Positions 58,266 to 64,000 of a DNA stretch of 64,000 nt are shown in pieces. The position numbers and the translations under genes are program-made. The stretch comes from Arcuatula senhousia (taxonomy: Eukaryota > Mollusca > Bivalvia > Mytilida > Mytilidae). Where the stretch lies: assembly GCA_963971305.1 (NCBI GenBank), contig OZ020306.1, forward strand, positions 2,472,842-2,536,841, written 5' to 3'. Within the stretch, counting starts at the first letter, position 1. Every line of letters starts with the position of its first letter. The notes beneath the pieces are model-generated. The model ran no database searches. It was not told the origin of the DNA and saw only the letters and a program-made list of their open reading frames with translations.

Positions 58266-60331
58266 ATGAAGGTGATGAGATGGCGATGTAGTCGGGTGAT
58301 AAAGGCGTTACTGTTAGCTATTGTTATCTTCGTGGTGGTGTATGTTGTTAGCCTTGTACTCATTACAGTGGACGAGAGCAGATGTTCTAACGATGAATCA
58401 AGAAAAATAATAAGAGATTTGGTTTGTATAGATATCAATATGCAATTACAATAGAGATATTAATAAGTTTAGTTATTAGTTTGAAAATATAGTAACACAG
58501 TGAAGTTGTGCTTTATGCTATTGTTTTCACCAATATAATCTTGCCTTGGTTACAAAAAGATGAAAATCACTTCAAAACGGTATTACAAAAAGGTGAAAAT
58601 TGCTATGTAAGATATTCATTGATCGTTGCAGAAATTAGTCATAAGGTTTGTTTTTAAAAGCTAATATTACTGAGTTTATGTACTTTGACATTTGGTGTCT
58701 ATAATTTTTATACTTCTTTGGTGAACAGAATTCACAAAGAAAGCATAATACCATTTTATGATAAACTTCAAGTTTTTAGCACCTCTTGTTACAGATTTCT
58801 GTTAATGTTTATGTATATTTTAAATACTCTTTATTTGAATATTTCTGTTTTCAGTGCAACAAATACAGAAGTCACAAAGTTGAGGGAACATTTTGTCACG
58901 ATATCTGTAACACTAAAGCTTTAACATTCCAAAAATGTGTCAATTACAAGCGAGGAAAGAAAGTCTTCATCTCTGAATGTAATGGTGTTTGTCAAGAGGG
59001 CAAAAAGGTCAAGGCCGTTATCAAAACCAGGAATATGGAAGGACACCATTTTGAACCCCTCCACTTACAGCCAGAGACTGGGTTACCCTTGTCAAAAGAC
59101 ACTGTTCTGAAAGGAGCAATGGCCTTGGGGAACCAGATGAAACCATTCATTGGAGAGACAGATTTCACAGAAATAACATCAATGGACAAGATATTTAGTA
59201 AGTTATGGGGTATCAGTCTGTCTGACTTTGTGAAGAACAATAAGTACCCTGGGGCTGACAATGTAGCCTTAGAGAGTCTGTGGTCGTTAATAGCTCAGGA
59301 CGAATATCTCTTAATGGCAGCTCATCAGGAATCACATTTCATTCCTCAAATCTACGGAACATGTGGACAGTTTTATGTGACTGAATACGCTCCATCTGGT
59401 AAAAATCTTCCATCATCACCAAGTCTTCTTTTTAACAGACAAGGACCTTGGAGAGAGCGTGTTGACATAGCTCTACAAATGTTAGACATTATACAAGCTC
59501 TAGACTTCGACTTTCATGAGCCGTTGCATTTCTGTGATGTGAAGGAAGAAAACTTTGGGATATCATCAAAAGGTCAGGTGAAGATTTTAGATACTGATGC
59601 TTTATTTTTTGAGACGTCTATGATGAAAGATTTGGGTGAACCTAAGTGTACCCAGCATTCCAACTGTGATTTCTTTGACTGCCGAGGCTGGTGTGACCTT
59701 GAGAAAGGACAGTGTGTACCAAAACGTACTAATAATAATTTACAGGTAATCATAAGTAATGTGGACAAATATAATACTAATACACTTTACAAGTTTTTAT
59801 ATTCTTAAATATGTGTCCTACAATATATAAAAAACTATTAATTCATTGAAATTCTTTTAGTATTACATGTTAACATACAAATAATAATGAGATATGGAAA
59901 AAGTGTAGGCAAAACAATCTTCATATCTCAGCAGTAGTTAAAAAATGCACTACATGTATAATCTTAACATTTAATATTTAGAATATTTGCACTTTTTAAA
60001 CTTTTTTACGGTCAATAGCATCAGTATAAGTTCTACTATCATGATCTGGTTATCATGTTATGCATTAAACCAGACTACATGAAAGCCCTTTAATTTCATA
60101 TTTATTTATTTCCAGAATCTCTGTGAAGATATATTTGTTGACAGAGCATTTAATTTTTACCAAGGACTCCTATGTAACCCGCCAAAAGTCGTGGCATCAG
60201 AACTGAAACAACTTCTAGAGGAATGTGCCTACCCTAACGCAAACAAAGGAGAAATCGTCAGAACTAAAACACCCAAGGCTATCTTCTGGAAACTTGTTAA
60301 TTTATTAAAGAAAAGTAAAAGATATAGCTGA
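58266..60331 (+). CDS. DIPK1: Divergent protein kinase domain 1 (FAM69)-like, three coding exons
   Basis: Exons 58266-58421, 58855-59745 and 60116-60331 give 420 residues in phase 0. A basic start and a hydrophobic segment (about residues 11-34) form a signal anchor, fitting the type II ER/Golgi proteins of this family. A Cys-rich segment follows (RKIIRDLCNKYRSHKVEG.., C66, C70, C80, C94, C98). Kinase-like landmarks are AVIK (K109), HFCDVKEEN (D280, N285) and LDTD (D298). The C317-C339 block CTQHSNCDFFDCRGWCDLEK matches the DIPK1 cysteine pattern. The EF-hand-like loop of vertebrate DIPK1 proteins is not visible. The start ATG is preceded in the exon by short upstream ORFs, one overlapping it. 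Which paralogue (A, B or C) it resembles most cannot be told; the substrate is unknown. Confidence 0.9.
59891..59920 (-). repeat. Degenerate Penelope-family terminus in DIPK1 intron 2
   Basis: GATATGGAAAAAGTGTAGGC resembles the terminus GATGTGGAATAAGTGTACGC found at four other places. It is short and decayed. Confidence 0.45.
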
Positions 60332-60864
60332 TAAAGGTTGTCAATTAAAAGCTTTGTTACAAGGGGATGAAACATGGAAGTCTATCATACTCACTTTTCT
60401 TGTATTAAGAATTCCACATTAAGAGATACATTGTATTAAGCCTCATAATTATATTTGTCAAAAGAAATCTAATTTAATATGAGGTTTATTGGCATGTAAA
60501 AAAAACCTCGGTTAATTCACCATTTCTGTTGAAATGCCTTTTACAGGTATAAATTTGAAGTTTTGTTTTTTATTTTGAATTTTTATCCCCAATCTATGAA
60601 AGTAGAATGGAATACATGTAGTGTTTAGATCCATTTGTATGTTTGTCTGTCCTTCTGTAAGCTCCTTTTTCAAAATCAGGTCTTTTTCAGGTTGAAGTTT
60701 TAACTTTGTGAAATGAAGCATCATGTTTTGTGACCATATTCTTGTTTTACCTTGATTATGGCTGATCCTTGTAGGCATAGTATTAATTTTGAACATTTGT
60801 TGATCTCTTTTGAAAATATGCAATATTTTTTTATTATTAGGTTGTATTTAGATTAGATTATTGG

Positions 60865-60870
60865 AATAAA
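60865..60870 (+). terminator. Candidate polyadenylation signal of DIPK1
   Basis: AATAAA 534 nt after the stop codon; another lies near 60955. Either could serve. Confidence 0.35.
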
Positions 60871-60979
60871 TTATGATTTATGTAACTATAAACTGGTTTG
60901 AGGATTTATAAACTAATATTGTTATGTGTTTATTTTTGGTTGTACTTTATGTTAGAATAAAATACTGTTAACTTACTAA

Positions 60980-61830
60980 TTGTCCCCCGCCGCAACATTA
61001 CAGATTTTGATGAAATTTTGTAGGATTGTTTGTAATGATATTTAGTTGATCATATTCAAATGCCATTTTGATTCGACAAATTTTATAGGAGTTATGGGAC
61101 TTTATCAACTTTGTTCACATTAGGTCATAGGAACACATTGTGAGCGCAACTCCTCTGAGACCACTCAACAGATTAACTAGATGAAATTTGGTAGGATTGT
61201 TTGTCATGATATGTCGTTGATTATATCGCACTGCCATTTTGAGACAAATTTTATTGGAGTTATGGGACTTTATCGACTTTGTTCATATAAGGTCAGAGGA
61301 ACACTTGGTGAGCACAACTACTCTGCGACCACGCTTGACAGATTTAGATGAAATTTTGTAGGATTGTTTGTCATAATATGTTGTTGATCATATCACACTG
61401 CCATTTTGATTCGACAAATTTTATAGGAGTTATGGGACTTGATCAACTTAGTTCATTTTAGGTCATAGGAATACTTTGTGAGCACAACTCCTCTGAAACC
61501 GCTGAATGGATTTTGATGAAATTTTGTAGGATTGTTTGTCATGATATGTAGTTGATCATATTGCACCACCATTTTGATTTGACATAAATTTTATAGGAGT
61601 TATGCAATTTTTATCCACTTTGTTCATTTAAGGTCATAGGAACACTTTGTGAGTACAGATTTTGGTGAAAGTTTTTAGAATTGATTGTCATGATAAAAAA
61701 AAATCATATACATGTATCATATTGCAATGCAATTTTAATTCTTCAAATTTTAGTAAATTTAAACTTAAATGTGGCGATGGGGAACATTGGCTATGTGTAG
61801 CAATCTTGATTTCTGGAGGTATTAGTTTCA
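60980..61830. repeat. GTCCCCCGCCGC-type element with about 180-bp tandem units
   Basis: Starts GTCCCCCGCCGCAAC and ends near GTGTAGCAATCTTG, the same termini as the inner element at 27584-28497. Four to five units of about 180 bp contain GATGAAATTTTGTAGGATTG, GGAGTTATGGGACTTTATC and AACTCCTCTG. Non-coding. Confidence 0.75.
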
Positions 61831-62427
61831 CAGATTATCTATCCCAAATCAAATACCCATGAGAAAAAGCATGTTTACGGTTTATTTTTTTCCCAATGGA
61901 TCCAATTGGTTGCATGGTTTAATTTTATTTTCTATTTAATTTATGGTGTGGCTAAGAGCCAACCATGTATTGTAATAAAATTGTTAATTTAATTTATTAT
62001 GTTTTGGTTTTTTTTATATTCAAAAACCTTACTTTTTTGGTTAAAACCTATATTTCTCATCTAAAAAGATTTTTATATTGAAACTTTTTTGAGGTTGTAC
62101 AATGTTATATGAGAAAATGTAGCATAGTGACAACCACCAACCAACATGTTGACCAATTTGTGCAAATAATTGTGATAACATAGTATATTTAATTTATTTG
62201 ATTGTTTATGTTTTACAATTTATATCTAAATAATTACATTCTAATTTATAACAAGAATTTTGATTGGTTAATAGTACTTCGGTAATGCAGCTTTATTTCC
62301 TCGATAAAACTCACTAGCATGTGCCACCTTGACAACAACTTTCGCGAAATAATTTTTAAAATATAAACCGTTTGTTTTGTGCAAATTTATGTGCAAACAT
62401 TTCATGTATTTTATCCGAATGTAATTA

Positions 62428-62561
62428 TATACATTGAATGCAATATTTTGTAGTTTTTTATTGGTGTGTAAAAGCATGGACCTTTGCACACATTTTGAAA
62501 TTTGCTAATGTCCATGCTTTTACATACCAATAAAACAACAAAATATTGCATTCAATGTATA
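62428..62561. repeat. Hairpin with 52-54-nt arms
   Basis: TATACATTGAATGCAATATT.. to GCATGGAC (62428-62481) is inverted at 62510-62561 with a few mismatches around a 28-nt loop. Likely a small foldback element. Confidence 0.75.
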
Positions 62562-64000
62562 CATAAAGTTCAATTATTGTAAGAGGATAAAATCTATTGC
62601 TATTTAAATTACTTTTTTGTAAGGTACCAATTTTCTTCCTTTTGCCTGGCAAACCACAAATTTGAAGCATAGAATTCACAGTAACATGTTAATACTTCAT
62701 GCATGTGTATTGTTTTTTTTTAGAATAAATGTAAATTTTTTTAGGTAGATATTTATATACTTTAAGGTGACTAGTTATATTTGTTTAGATATTTTATTTT
62801 GATTATGATTGTATGTTTTAATCAGAAATAACCATTTTTACATTATATGATCATTAACTTGTTATTTGTTGTAATTAAGATTGGTACTGTATTGCTTTTT
62901 CTTGGATGCTAGTTACATACATGTGTAATTTTTTTATCATTTTGCTGTTGTATATAACATCAAATTTCATAGGTCACCACCTGCATTCCTCAATTTTCTG
63001 TACTTAAATCATTACAAATAATTTTGTTAAGTTTCCTCAATAACCATATTTTGGAATAATTTTAAATTTGGCAGGGTGGTCCAGCTTGAGAAACTTTTTG
63101 TCCTAATCGACTATAAGGATGTACTCTGGTCAGGAGCCAAAATCTTAAAGTATTAAACTTTTTTTCTAACCTTGATTTTTGCAATGTTCTTTCTGACCCT
63201 ACAAAGGCAATATACATTAACAAAATTCATAGGTTGCTGTGCATTTTTCTTTGCTACAGACATTTAATGATGACTAATTTTTACGATTTTGTTCATTTTT
63301 AGCCATTTTTGACCAAATTTTGACTATTTTCATGAAAAAAAAATCATCTTTGTGTATAAAACTTTTTCTTATTCTTTCTGATAAGATGTATCTGGTAAAA
63401 ATGAATATATCAAACTAAAAAATATATATGTATGTGTGAATATAAGAAAGGTTTGTCCCATTTTCATGTATTTTAGAGGCAGTTTTTGCCATTCCAAATT
63501 TCTAAAAATGCTGATTTTCTCAATTTTCAAACTTCATTTGTTTTGTGGTTTCTTATTGCAAAAATGAATGACTAGTGAATATTTTTTTTCATGAAATGAC
63601 TTTTCCGCCCTAACCCCTATTTTCTGAAAATGTAACCTGAATTCACCAGCGGTTTAGGGTCTAAATTTTTAAATGGTGATTACTTCAAAACTACTTGTTA
63701 AAACTTAATATTTTTTTGCACAATATGATAAACATATATTTTAAAAATTCACTGCCATTGTTAAATAAATTTTGGATTATTTTAAAGTTATTTCCAAACG
63801 AGATTTCAATGAGACCGAAACCTGAAAAGAATAAATCCTTAAGACATGTCCGACACCTACTTCCTGCTTGGGGTAGGCAAATATGAAAAATTTCCCTCAA
63901 GCTCTTCTCAGAGGCCATAAATTGGAATGATTTTAAATTTGACATGGTTGTTCAGTTTGTAAAACTTTATGTCCTCAACAATTTACAGACCTATATGACA
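62562..64000. other. Intergenic; partial repeats only
   Basis: GGAATxATTTTAAATTTG.CA.GGT followed by ACTTTxTGTCCT occurs at 63053 and 63921, suggesting a repeat of about 865 bp or a dispersed family. No gene is seen. Confidence 0.45.

Overview
The window is eukaryotic nuclear DNA: AT-rich, spliceosomal introns in most genes, and very repeat-dense. Repeat families typical of bivalve molluscs are present: an AGCTCACCTGGCC-bounded element with an internal minisatellite, a GTCCCCCGCCGC-bounded element, a Penelope-like retroelement, CR1/RTE-type LINE tails and many short inverted-repeat elements. A bivalve, possibly a mytilid, is my inference; the species cannot be proved from the sequence.

Layout. 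1-2910: first coding exon of cytosolic alanyl-tRNA synthetase (minus strand), followed in its intron by 37 further copies of a 73-bp unit made of the exon's own 3' end plus the splice donor. 2911-12498: non-genic and repeat-rich, with a nested foldback transposon (5589-7732) and three copies of a CGCTCCCGAAG element (9264-10199). 12499-14511: intronless RING/B-box/coiled-coil TRIM-type protein. 17791-18370: two-exon SMIM13 homologue (minus). 20540-21640: broken LINE. 22025-31030: proteasome beta-5 subunit PSMB5 in seven exons, with minisatellites grown out of the donor ends of exons 2 and 4, and a GC-AG intron. 34978-46228: an 18-exon ankyrin-repeat protein (minus), every intron in phase 0, ending in a CAAX-like CSIL. 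46745-58242: LINE remnants, inverted-repeat elements, a Penelope-like reverse transcriptase (51585-52895) and a 155-bp satellite-bearing element (55163-57593). 58266-60331: DIPK1/FAM69-like secretory-pathway kinase in three coding exons, whose first exon is preceded by eight copies of its own splice acceptor. 60332-64000: repeats only.

The genes are ordinary housekeeping or signalling genes with no obvious joint pathway. What links them is the repeat structure. Seven separate exon edges, in four of the genes, have been duplicated in place, from one degenerate copy up to 38 copies. Each unit carries an exon end plus the adjoining splice site (donor side in AARS1 and PSMB5, acceptor side in DIPK1 and the ankyrin gene); one, at PSMB5 exon 3, is an exon-interior copy. 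In the two PSMB5 arrays the duplication junction itself turns a weaker donor into the consensus GTAAGT. This recurring exon-edge minisatellite pattern is the most unusual thing in the window.
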